Shown piece after piece: positions 43,901-50,989 of a stretch of DNA of 64,000 bases (positions within the stretch are counted from its first letter, which is position 1; every line of letters starts with the position of its first letter). The notes beneath the pieces were generated by a model. It saw only the letters and a program-made list of their open reading frames with translations, made no database searches and was not told the origin of the DNA. A program made the translations under genes and the position numbers. Source of the DNA: Microglena sp. YARC (lineage: Eukaryota > Chlorophyta > Chlorophyceae > Chlamydomonadales > Chlamydomonadaceae); contig CM039462.1 in the NCBI GenBank assembly GCA_022414725.1, positions 117,755,966 to 117,819,965 of the forward strand. The letters run 5' to 3'.

Positions 43901-44672
43901 CTACCATCGCGGTTGACGACGACCTGCAACGCCAAGAGCGACCGAAGGGGGAGTCGAACCCACGACTCTTCATCCTCAAGCGATCTGGTCTACCACTAGA
44001 CCATTGTATTTTACTGCAAGGGGCTATCTTGCATGCACTTAGTTGCTAGGTATGAGTTTCTATCCTGTATGCACTCTGTAGGAGGTTGGAAGAATCAGGG
44101 TACCCCAGCTCTGCTGCCTCAGACGCAACCAGTTGTATAGCCTGCGTCCTGCGACGCAACGGACCCTTCCTTCCGGTCAACGGACCCTCCGCTCATTGCG
44201 TCCTACAGCGCAACGGACCCTTCGACGTTGCGTGTGACGGAGGATGCTGCGTCCTGAATAAAACCTGCTATGGACCCTCCAATCTCTGTGTATGAGACGC
44301 AAGAATTGGCATTTTGAACAACATTGATTCCAATCCAACACAGGCAAAAGCAGCGTCCTGAACAACCCTGGGTAAAAGGCCACTTACCTGTGATCCATTC
44401 CCATCGCAGGCGCTCGTGATTTGGAGGAGTCTATTGGGGTCTCCCTCAGTGCTCGTCGTTTTGAAGTGAACCGTCTGGAGCTGACCCTGTCCATCGGTAG
44501 CTTTGCTGCTGCTGTTGGGGCCATGGTAGCCGGCATCTTTGGGATGAACATGAGATCCAAGCTAGAGGAGAGCTTCAGCGGCTTTTGGGGTACTACAGGT
44601 GCTATCCTCCTAGGATGTGTGTACCTCTTCTACGTCATCATCGCGTACACAAGGAGGAAGAAGATTCTATAG
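31924..44672 (+). CDS. MRS2: MRS2/CorA-type magnesium transporter
   Basis: Seven exons: 31924-32033, 32250-32856, 37152-37336, 39120-39400, 41106-41382, 42365-42918 and 44410-44672; 2,277 nt, 758 aa, in frame throughout. Residues ~1-240 are a Ser/Arg-rich extension, possibly an organelle-targeting or regulatory region. The MRS2 core starts at YEVLKMDAAGNCRLVHVRR and continues through AIVSSYKALLFEP, PFEMEVLEAAL and LEELRRVKSALVELETKAD..LMDDDDEL. An insert of ~180 aa (Ser-rich, then Glu-rich) precedes the last helix. Two membrane helices follow near the C-terminus, the first ending in the signature GMN (~716-718) and the second being GAILLGCVYLFYVIIAYTR. The family forms pentameric Mg2+ channels of mitochondria, plastids or vacuole. 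After GMN the loop reads MRSKLEES. Usual length is 380-500 aa. The 37-codon first exon is inferred from splice phase. Confidence 0.92.
32882..33120. mobile_element. hAT-like MITE copy in MRS2 intron 2
   Basis: Begins CATAGCTTTTCTTG and ends AGAAGAAAAGCCCTG, with CAACAGCTTCTAGGCTGCTC inside. It starts only ~25 bp past the exon-2 donor. Confidence 0.6.
33221..33424. mobile_element. hAT-like MITE copy
   Basis: GCAGTGTTTTCCTG..GCTGCTAAGCAGCTCC on the left and GAGTTGCCTAGAAGCTGGTG..AAAACATTG on the right; a diverged member of the CACTGTTTC subfamily. Confidence 0.6.
33535..33790. other. Homopolymer tracts and AGCGATCGCT element
   Basis: C and T runs at 33541-33570, a fragment of the AGCGATCGCT family (33640-33755) and another C run at ~33750, in MRS2 intron 2. 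Nothing coding. Confidence 0.5.
34140..34625. repeat. GGT-rich minisatellite
   Basis: Units built from GTGGTGGTGTGGGGCTGTAG and GTGTGATGGTGGTCGTG, tandem over ~480 bp. The exact ~115-bp higher-order unit is repeated at least twice. Intronic in MRS2. Confidence 0.85.
34680..34865. repeat. AGCGATCGCT palindrome element
   Basis: Contains GCCAAAACAGGGTCCCAGGT followed by AGCGATCGCTACTGGTAG. The best match to the copy at 20640-20775. Confidence 0.55.
34931..35128. mobile_element. hAT-like MITE copy with target-site duplication
   Basis: TTTTTCAAGCTACGTGTAGT at the left and ACGCGTAGCCCTAAAAAGAA at the right are inverted. The element is flanked by AGCCTTA on both sides (34919-34925 and 35129-35135), a probable 7-8 bp target duplication. 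Confidence 0.75.
35228..35671. mobile_element. hAT-like MITE, long or composite copy
   Basis: Has the TAGCTTTTCTTTTCAGCTAC end and the inverted AGGTGAAAAGAAAAGCTATG end, but spans ~440 bp instead of ~200, so it either contains an insertion or joins two copies. Confidence 0.55.
35695..37130. repeat. ~36-bp minisatellite (CCAACACCAATACACAACC)n, ~1.4 kb
   Basis: About 35-40 units of CACCCAACACCAATACACAA followed by CCAACACCAACCAGCA with single-word variants. It ends ~20 bp before the acceptor of MRS2 exon 3. Long Val/Leu/Gly/Cys frames on the minus strand are artefacts. Confidence 0.95.
37363..37425. repeat. AGCGATCGCT-family fragment
   Basis: TAGCGATCGCTAGTTTTGAC and TTATCGCTACC lie 27 bp after the exon-3 donor. 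The inverse orientation is seen at 33690-33755. Confidence 0.5.
37455..37500 (+). repeat. Copy of MRS2 exon 3 end plus donor
   Basis: GCATTGGAGATGTCAGGTAA repeats the exon-3 end and donor at 37321-37340 with one change, ~150 bp downstream. Confidence 0.85.
37970..38395. repeat. (GTAGGTGGGTAAGTCA)n minisatellite
   Basis: Four-base words GTAG, GTGG, GTAA and GTCA permuted over ~425 bp, in MRS2 intron 3. Confidence 0.9.
38505..38605. repeat. ~53-bp direct duplication
   Basis: Two adjacent near-identical copies containing AGTATAAACACGGCTACACC and CTGAGTACAGAATGCA.TCA. MRS2 intron 3. Confidence 0.85.
38862..39025 (+). pseudogene. Upstream copy of MRS2 exon 4 (pseudo-exon)
   Basis: An acceptor (TTGCCACAG) and the first ~160 nt of exon 4 are duplicated here and still read AIVSSYKALLFEPAAPATKK and FYNILAPHLRATKSGEVST. 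The match stops after GSMQRGQ; the frame soon terminates and no donor consistent with the next exon was found. The real exon follows at 39120. Including it would truncate the protein. Confidence 0.85.
39425..40065 (+). repeat. Eight tandem copies of MRS2 exon 4 end plus splice donor
   Basis: The last ~25 nt of exon 4 and its donor (GGAAGCTGCTTTGCTTG then GCAACAG/GTGGGC) recur about every 80 bp, eight times after the real one, each with the same downstream intron block (GCTGTGCTGTGGGTGTT..ATG.CGGATG). Most copies keep GTGGGC. The copies carry GCATCAG where the real exon mostly has GCAACAG, and two copies share the real exon's form. Confidence 0.88.
40214..40335. repeat. 31-bp tandem repeat, four units
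   Basis: Near-perfect units containing AACTAAGGATACTAATATAC and AGAGGGCTCG. The word TACTAAT resembles a branch-point consensus. MRS2 intron 4. Confidence 0.9.
40390..41060 (+). repeat. Tandem copies of the intron 4 acceptor region and exon 5 head
   Basis: About seven ~58-bp units carry GCATTGCACCAACCCACTGA, the sequence that precedes the exon-5 acceptor at 41105. The last unit also has an acceptor (ACTTCCAG/GTCAGC) and a degraded exon-5 head at about 40780-40870. Confidence 0.8.
41420..41930 (+). repeat. Four copies of MRS2 exon 5 end plus donor
   Basis: The exon-5 end, coding RPRREERRRQRERTKLEREL, and its donor GTAGGGGG recur in four diverged copies ~120 bp apart, each with the following intron block (GGATGGAAGA.GAGTGAGTGG). 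The first still ends in G/GTAAGG and others have lost the donor GT. A poly-G run lies at ~41768. Confidence 0.85.
41940..42120 (+). repeat. Copy of the exon 6 acceptor region
   Basis: AAAAGGAAACCATGTATCCA and CCCGTTTCCATTTCCCTCCA at ~42000-42065 repeat the sequence before the exon-6 acceptor at 42300-42364. This copy has lost the AG. Confidence 0.75.
42975..43080 (+). repeat. Copy of MRS2 exon 6 end
   Basis: CACCAAAGAGCTGGGAGCAT through GAGCAGCTGCTTGAAGATGA duplicates the exon-6 end. The donor base G of GTGAGC has changed to A, so this copy cannot act as a normal donor. Confidence 0.85.
43170..43320 (+). repeat. Dispersed GGGCAAG element fragment and poly-G tract
   Basis: Contains CATGGTTGGGCAAGCCCCTT and AGCCTATTTGGTCTGCCCCT of the GGGCCCCCGTCGGT family, then a ~22-nt G run at 43296. 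MRS2 intron 6. Confidence 0.65.
43405..43605 (+). mobile_element. Dispersed element, inverted partner at 45162-45400
   Basis: Shares GGCGGAGCCCCCCTTC-like sequence at one end and AACACTCTCCGCCAATTT..CGCGTCGCTTGCGACGC at the other with the minus-strand copy at 45162-45400. The GCGTCGCTTGCGACGC end is itself palindromic. Likely a nonautonomous DNA element, inserted in MRS2 intron 6. Confidence 0.6.
43812..44012 (-). mobile_element. tRNA-derived SINE, best-preserved copy
   Basis: Minus strand: A box TGGTCTAGTGGTAGACC and perfect B box GGTTCGACTCC about 45 bp apart, then the body CGCGATGGTAGCTTGTCCAG and the tail CCCCACCAGGCGTTATCATT. The pattern is the hallmark of an RNA polymerase III-transcribed SINE. 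It lies in MRS2 intron 6 opposite to transcription. Confidence 0.88.
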
Positions 44673-44696
44673 GGTAACAGGAACATGGTCTACTAA

Positions 44697-44850
44697 ACTA
44701 AGTGAAGGATTGGGGTCACAGCCAGAGGAGAGCATCAGCGGCTTTTGGGCTACTGCAGGTGCTATCCTCCTGGGATGTGTCGACCTCTTCTACGGCATCA
44801 TCGCGTACACCAGGAGGAATAAGATTCTGTAACTGTCAGGTAGCCAGGCC
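44697..44850 (+). pseudogene. Duplicated C-terminal end of MRS2 beyond the stop codon
   Basis: Starting 25 bp after the MRS2 stop, a second copy of the C-terminus reads GFWATAGAILLGCVDLFYG and IIAYTRRNKIL then a stop, ~90% identical to the true end. It lacks the GMN and the first helix. It probably lies in the 3' UTR. Confidence 0.88.
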
Positions 44851-44970
44851 CACATGAGTCAAACTAGCCCCCAAAACTTGTGTGAGCAATAATTTGCTCA
44901 CAAAGGGGTCAGGGGAATAGGCACATGGTCTACTCAAGGAAGAGAAGGATTGCTACTCAGCAAAAGTACG

Positions 44971-45158
44971 AAGCTTTTCTTTCCAGCCACCAGCTGCAAC
45001 TTCCTGGCAGCTTCCCCTGGCTTGCTACCCAGGTAAACCTTAAGCTAAGTAGTGCATCTGGAAGCTGATATAATCATGTTTCCAGTACTTGGGGCTTAGC
45101 CCAGTGTCTGGCTCAGTGAGCTGCCTAGAAACTGTTGCTCATAGGCAAAAAGACAATT
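44971..45158. mobile_element. hAT-like MITE copy
   Basis: AAGCTTTTCTTTCCAGCCAC at the left and the inverted CTCATAGGCAAAAAGACAAT at the right, with TGAGCTGCCTAGAAACTG inside; ~300 bp past the MRS2 stop. Confidence 0.7.
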
Positions 45159-45161
45159 CTT

Positions 45162-45400
45162 AGGCGCGTCGCAAGCGACGCGGAAAATTGGCGGAGAGTG
45201 TTGGCTATCGGAGTGACAGGTGATATGGGAAGTGGAGTCCAGCAGACCGAAGCCAGGGTTTACGACGGGGCCAGGGGCCAGTAAGGCCCGGGGTTGGAAC
45301 GTGCAGAAAAACAGACAGAGAATCGGACAGGACACGGGTGACTCTGGGGGGCTCCGGTCCCCCAGAAGGGGGGGCTCCGCCAAAAAGGTATGTTGGAAGA
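45162..45400 (-). mobile_element. Inverted copy of the 43405-43605 element
   Basis: Begins GGCGCGTCGCAAGCGACGCG, carries AATTGGCGGAGAGTGTTGGC and ends near CTCCGCCAAAAAGG. It directly follows a hAT-like MITE. Confidence 0.65.
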
Positions 45401-45555
45401 TGGGATTGGGTTGGGGGCATATGCCCTTGAGCGACTCTGTGCGATGTGCTGCCCCCTGAACCCCCTGGGGCTCCAAGCTGCGCAACAATCCTGAAATTTT
45501 GCTTGCTTAGCAACTATTGCTACACATCTAGACCCACAGAAAGCTAGGGTCTGAA

Positions 45556-46485
45556 AACTGCTGGGTTGCGTGCATGTTCTATCGCGGTTTCCTTTTTTTG
45601 CTCATGGAATCATGGGTTTACCTACTTTCCTTGAATTCCAAATCTTCTGAGTTTTATCGCATACCTTGCTCCTTTCAATGAAGGATAAATGAATGAGAGA
45701 GAGGGAGAGAGGGGGGGGGGGGGGTATATTGTTACATAAATAGTATGCAGCTACTGTCTGTGGGAGTGCTCATTTTCATAACAGCCTGGAGAGTGGTAAT
45801 GTTGGTATATGTCCCTGTGTCGTATTGCAGTTGTGACCTGGACAAGTCTTTAAACTGTCTTATCCGCTTATTTGGCACCCTGCTTTCCGTGGGTATCGCA
45901 CGGGGGGGACTTGGACTTGGAAGACGGCGAGCAGCCCAGAGTTGGCTGAAAAGCCATGTAACAAATCAAATTCCAATTCTTCTGTCGCAGTGTTTTCTAT
46001 TTCAGAATTCTGTGGGCCAAGTTGAGTAGCTGCATGGGCTACTCAAGCCTGATCTCAGGATTGTTGCGCAGCCATCGAATGGCGGAGGAACAATATGGAT
46101 ATTGACACCAGCCTTGACAACAAGATTTGCAGCAATAACCCTCCCAAAAGAGTGACAGGTGTGACCTGTAAGGCTACAATCCTGTCGTGAACTTTCGCAA
46201 ACTTGTGTGGTAGTAGGAAACAGATTTAAGCGAAACTTCTCAGAGCCTCAAGTTCCCTATCTCAAGTTCTCTTTAAACACAACGATTACTTCTCAACTTG
46301 AATCACAGTGAGCCTACTTTTTGTAGTACTGGCGACGCCATTTGGGTTGCTGGTTTGTGTCGGGAGACCCACCTCCTGGGGTGAAACAACTTAAAAAGTA
46401 AGTCCAGGCCGTAAGTCCAGGCAAATGACCAGGCCTTGTCTTGTAATTTCCAAAACAAATGTGTCCTCATCCATTTCTAGCAGTT
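45556..46485. other. Intergenic, no gene seen
   Basis: Holds a GA and poly-G tract (45690-45723), a GAGCAGCC fragment (45915-45965), a CCTGATCTCAGG fragment (46025-46095) and a GGGAGACCCACCTCCTGGGG element (46345-46400). The last also occurs at 47833-47925, 50115-50185 and 58225-58310. Confidence 0.6.
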
Positions 46486-46489
46486 TTCT

Positions 46490-47339
46490 GAGTTACATTA
46501 CATTACATTACATTACATGTTAAAGTCTACTTGACACCGCGAGGGTGTATGAGACTCTGTGCTTTAAACAAAAAGAAAAAGCACCCACAAAGCAAAAAAC
46601 CCCATTACATCAGGGGTGTGTCGAGGACAAACAAACCAAACTCCCAACCACCGTTTTGGTGGCGTAGGTATTAAACCCCTTAGAGCAGGACCCAGATCTC
46701 AACCACTTACAGTGGCGGAGGTAAGAAGCTAACAAATGAGAAGTCTCAAGAAGAAAAAAAAGGGATAATAAATTACGGTGCCACTAAGCAGTCCAGGGCT
46801 TCCTGTCTTGCTCTTCTACAAGTAGAAAGATAGTCGGCTAGGTTGCTCCAAAAAGACTTAGTGCCATTTCCATTCATAAAGGTTCTGAATGTGGAATCGC
46901 AGAATTCCACATTCCATACGGTTAAGTCGGTATCCTCATGGACATGCCTATAAATATCTGTAAACAGATTCTGGTAGCGGAGGCGAATATCATTATAAAA
47001 AGGGCACTCAAACATATGCATTTCATCCTCAGTTTTTTGGAACCCACACATTTGACAGTGTCTCATTGAGCGAGGGATGTGTGCTCTATCCACCACCCTC
47101 ATTCTTTCTGTGTTCAGCCAATGGGAACCCATTCTAAACTGTGCTATAGAACGAATCTGATCCTGCTTATGTAAGGCGGATGTAAAGGGAATCAAGCCAT
47201 TCTCATCATTGCTGTTGGCTGCGAACCATTTTTGGTATCGGAGGCGTTTAAAGCCAACCCTTCTCTCATCAGGGATGTCTCTAACTGCATTGGTGTCACT
47301 TGGGTACTTAAACCTCCATGACTCAAAAACTTCAGACAT
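46490..47339 (-). mobile_element. 5'-truncated LINE: end of reverse-transcriptase ORF, 3' UTR and (TGTAA)n tail
   Basis: An open frame of 188 codons (46773-47339) ends in a Cys/His zinc-knuckle-like segment (RHCQMCGFQKTEDEMHMFEC) preceded by RMGSHWLNTERMR, the arrangement found after reverse transcriptase in many non-LTR elements (zf-RVT type). It has no RT catalytic core, so only the ORF end remains. A ~280-bp 3' UTR and a short tandem TGTAA tail (46492-46520) follow. This is a retrotransposed 3' fragment on the minus strand, not a host gene. Confidence 0.8.
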
Positions 47340-48480
47340 AATACCTTGAGTTAAGAGCTGTCTGACGTCGGTTTGGTCTGGTCTAGTTTGGTCAGGGTTG
47401 TCTAGTTAGGTCTACCCACCACCAATGCACAGACAGGGACTTGAACTTAAACTTGGTTACAGACAGGGACTCACCCACCAACCATCCAACCAACTCCAAG
47501 GTATGCCGTATATTATTAAGGAGGCAATCAAGAATGTGATTTTCTCACTTCTTTAAATTCAAAGGCTCTGCAAAGGTTATTAAGCTCCAAGTGGTAGTGA
47601 ATTTTTGAATGGGAATATATATACTTCTGTACCGGAATATAAATATATAATTGAAGAAGGGAAAGAGACAGGGGTCACAGGGGGAGATCTGTTGGTCTTT
47701 GTTACATAATCATTGCCACTAAGTATGCAAATATAAAGAAAGGGAAACACCCTAGCGACTGCAGCACTTCCCACATTCGTAGTCGTAGGATGGGCAAACA
47801 GGGAAGTAAGCACATTCAACCTCGGTTTTGCTGTTTTTTGTTGTGAGACCCACCCCCTGGGGTAAGAGTTGTGACCCATACCAAGGGTAATAATCCTTTC
47901 ACAACTAAAAAAACTCAGACATCCACATGTCAATGGTTCCGTCACCGCCGACCACTCGCGCAAGCACCAGATTTCCCTACCGGAATGCATACTCGTCAAC
48001 CAGGGTGCAAAAACTGTCGTAACTAGGCAGTGTGGGATTCGTAATTCGAATTCTTCGTCCTTAGTACAATGTTGACACGACAGGGTAAGCTAATTTCGGC
48101 ACCCCCTACACCCTTACCCATACACACACACACTACCCATACCATACCCCACACCCATAATCTCCCACCCATACCCATACCCCCATACCTGTACCCCCAT
48201 ACCCATACCCCCCCCCCCCCCCCCCCACCACCACCACACACACACCACCATCACACACGAACACACCACCACCACCACTACCCTCCCCCACCCCCACCCA
48301 CCACCATACACAGCCATCCAAAGGCGAAGCTACTATATGGATCACCAACCATGATCACATGATTTGCATTTTTTTGAAAACGTCGACCAGCATAATTTAC
48401 CTAGAGTTATTATATAATACCAACGACTAAGAAAACGTACACAACGCAGAAGCTAGGGAAAAAAACTGCTTCATTCAAAG
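47340..48480. other. Intergenic, simple repeats only
   Basis: Contains a GAGACCCACCCCCTGGGG element (47833-47925) and a CCCATACC/CACCAC-rich tract with a C run (48105-48320). A 139-codon minus frame at 47580-47999 has no recognisable motif and overlaps the repeat, so I do not call it. Confidence 0.6.
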
Positions 48481-48486
48481 CAAACA

Positions 48487-48600
48487 ATACATTACATTAC
48501 ATTACATGTTAAAGTAAATACATTACATTACATTACATTACATGTTAAAGTAAATACATTACATTACATTACATTACATGTTAAAGTAAATACATATTAA
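48487..48600 (-). repeat. Three tandem LINE 3' tails
   Basis: Three direct units of ATGTTAAAGTAAATACATTA plus (CATTA)n match the end and tail of the LINE at 46490. They suggest repeated tail slippage or nested insertion of very short LINE ends. Confidence 0.75.
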
Positions 48601-48897
48601 ATGAATATGACAGGAACTTCCTGGTGGGGAAACTATTGCATTGTTACCCAATTGATATAAGCTAATATATGGTTGTACTTAAATAAACGAAGGATGCCAG
48701 AAATATACTGACCGCCCTTATCTCGGAGCTCGGAATTGCACAAGTTATCAATTGTGCAGTTCGAAGGTTAGCATGTGCGCAATTTCTATGTTAACAACTG
48801 ACAAATACCAGGTTCGCACTTTGCAGGTGATACCAGTGGACGTCGTTCGGAAACAAGTGCAGGGAGGTGATGACAGACAGTCCATATGGGTCGGAAC

Positions 48898-48995
48898 ATT
48901 TTTTTTGTTTGTGGGTGCTTTTTCTGTTTGTTTAAGCACTGAGTCTCACACACCCTCGTGGTGTCAAGCAGACTTAAACATGAAATGCAATGTAT
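48898..48995 (+). mobile_element. LINE 3'-UTR fragment, opposite orientation
   Basis: TGTGGGTGCTTTTTCTGTTT through ACACCCTCGTGGTGTCAAGC matches the reverse complement of the 46520-46590 LINE 3' UTR and continues into a decayed ATGAAATGCAATG tail. Confidence 0.75.
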
Positions 48996-49214
48996 TCATG
49001 CGGCATTGTGACGTGGCGTGGGCCGGAGGCCCTAATCGACACCGCACCCTTGGGTCTAAGTGCCACCTACTAGTGTAACTGGTGTAACCGTCGAGTCTCA
49101 GCTACATTGAGGGCGGTAACAAAATGATAATCAATTAGTGTCAGCGTGAACTAGTAGGCAACACTGGCCTGCCTATGACAATGTAATGTCATGCTGCATG
49201 TCGTGCGTTTTGTT

Positions 49215-49535
49215 TTTACAAGAAGGATTTCCTCCTTAGGATGGGTCCCAGTGCGCTAGCCCGAGACTCAAGGATTTTACCGATGTGATCGGCAGAGCCA
49301 CTCCTACATAAGGAGGGAATAGGCACCTGTAGTTCAGCGGGAGATGCCGACCCACAACCAATCACTCCTGCACCATTAGCCCTACACCGACCAGTGTCGC
49401 CCTGGGACACTGTGCTGACCAGGACAGACAAGCTCCCTATCCTGGTCGGTAGGGACGGAGTCTGAGAGTCGCTCAGGGCAAGGATACCAAAATAGTTAAC
49501 AGCCATAAAGGCTGCTCGCCGTCCTCAACAGAAAC
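49215..49535. repeat. Dispersed repeat fragments
   Basis: 49215-49320 resembles 58095-58180 (AGAAGGAT, GTGC..TAGCCC.AGACT..AAGG). 49498-49530 is an inverted GAGCAGCC fragment. Class unknown. Confidence 0.4.
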
Positions 49536-49914
49536 AAAATCATGAAACACACACTATAATTATCCGTGCAGCCAGGAATTCAGGTGTCGAAGACTGAATG
49601 AGGCTTCAAAAAGATCAGGCATTATACATATGAATTTGATTGGAATGAATCGACGATTCTCAGATTCTCAGGTATAAATAAGGTTGGACCACTTCACCTC
49701 TACCTAATGCTGGAGGCGGGGAAAGGGACTCAGGGTCCTTTGTGAAAAGAAGGTACGAGCTATCACACTTAATGAGCGTACAATATATCTTACTTGACAC
49801 CCTAGATATATCTTACTTCACAATCGTACAACATATCGTACTTCACAACCTCGATATCGTACGACAGTGCAAAATATATAGTTAATCAAAAATCTGTGGA
49901 CCAGTACAATATTG

Positions 49915-49998
49915 GCAACCCATGGTGGTTGGCCCCAGTGAAAGCCAACGGGGTGCCCCCCTCAACCGCACGCCTTGTAATAAGGCGTACTATTTTTT
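49915..49998 (+). repeat. Two-copy dispersed repeat (partner at 23465-23545)
   Basis: See the partner copy. Here the segment runs from CCATGGTGGTTGGCCCCAGT to AAGGCGTACTATTTTTTTGT. Confidence 0.5.
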
Positions 49999-50324
49999 TG
50001 TTTATTGACAACTCTTTCCATGAGCCAAGATTGTGTGAGTATCACGTGAATGTTCTGTGCAAGGGGCAAGGTAGCTCCAAGAATTGGCCAGGAGGGTACA
50101 TGTATATCCTCAGTGTTGCTGGTTTGTGTCGGGAGACCCACCTCTTGGAGTGGAAGTCCCTTCACAACTTCTAAAAAAATGCCAGGGCAATCTATTGATA
50201 TACTGTACATATATATATATTGATATACTGGTGCCTGATTTGTTGATCCAAATGTAAGTGATGTAATGTGATTGCATGCCATGGGGGATCTTGGGATGCA
50301 TTCATGGTCACTGTTTTTTTTCTG

Positions 50325-50490
50325 ACGACGCGTCGTTATTCAGTCGCTGCATGGCGAGGCATGGGTCTGGCTAAACTAGCCAGAATTGCCCCACAACCCC
50401 CCAGGGGCTCCGTGCAAAGCCCCTGGGAGTTTGGAGGGCAGTGTGCCGCACTGAGGCCGCACCGAGTCGCTCAATTTGCAACGCGTACCC
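50325..50490. repeat. CCTGATTTCAGG/GACGCG family copy
   Basis: TTTTTTTTCTGACGACGCGT on the left, GCATGGCGAGGCATGGGT inside, and TCGCTCAATTTGCAACGCGT on the right next to a SINE. Confidence 0.6.
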
Positions 50491-50492
50491 GT

Positions 50493-50692
50493 TTCGATGA
50501 ATGGCTCGATGATAGAGCTCAAAGAAACAACAAGGTGCGGGGTTCGAATCCCTACGGGTGCGCTTTAGTTTTAGCGGTCGCTGTCAACCGCCATGGTAGC
50601 TTTGTCCAAGTTAAGTAGCAGCCTGTTGACTACCGCCGAAAGACTGGGCTCCCTTTATACAACGCCCCACCAGGCGTTCTCATTACTTTTGC
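50493..50692 (+). mobile_element. tRNA-derived SINE copy
   Basis: Degenerate A box (GAATGGCTCGATGATAGAGC), B box GGGTTCGAATCCC, body CGCTGTCAACCGCCATGGTA and tail CCCCACCAGGCGTTCTCATT. Confidence 0.85.
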
Positions 50693-50730
50693 GACGCGAA
50701 AACTGTGTTGGGTGATCTTGCAATGCATTC

Positions 50731-50933
50731 CATAGCTTTTCTTATCAGCTATGAGCAGCAGCTTCTAGCCAGCTCCCTGATCCAGCTACTGGGCTCAGCA
50801 CCAAGCTTTCATCAGTACTGGAAAGATGATTTTTCCAGCTTCCAGATGAACTACATAGCTATCAGTTTTGCTGGGTAGCAAGCCAGGAGAGCTGCCAAGA
50901 AGCTGCTGCCGGTAGCTGGAAAGAAAAGCTATG
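50731..50933. mobile_element. hAT-like MITE, best copy, with 8-bp target duplication
   Basis: Inverted ends of ~47 bp starting CATAGCTTTTCTTATCAGCT and ending AGCTGGAAAGAAAAGCTATG. A perfect 8-bp duplication ATGCATTC flanks it (50723-50730 and 50934-50941). Eight-base duplications are characteristic of hAT elements, and 203 bp without an ORF makes it nonautonomous. Confidence 0.88.
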
Positions 50934-50989
50934 ATGCATTCATGATTGATATGTTCTTGATTCATACATGGGTGATATATAGGTCCTTG

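Noticed and set aside
46773..47339. Host zinc-finger gene
   Set aside because: Motif order and the attached 3' UTR with TGTAA tail fit the end of a LINE ORF, and relatives of its 3' end lie nearby.
47580..47999. 139-codon minus-strand ORF
   Set aside because: Overlaps a dispersed GAGACCCACC element, has no motif and no splice partner.
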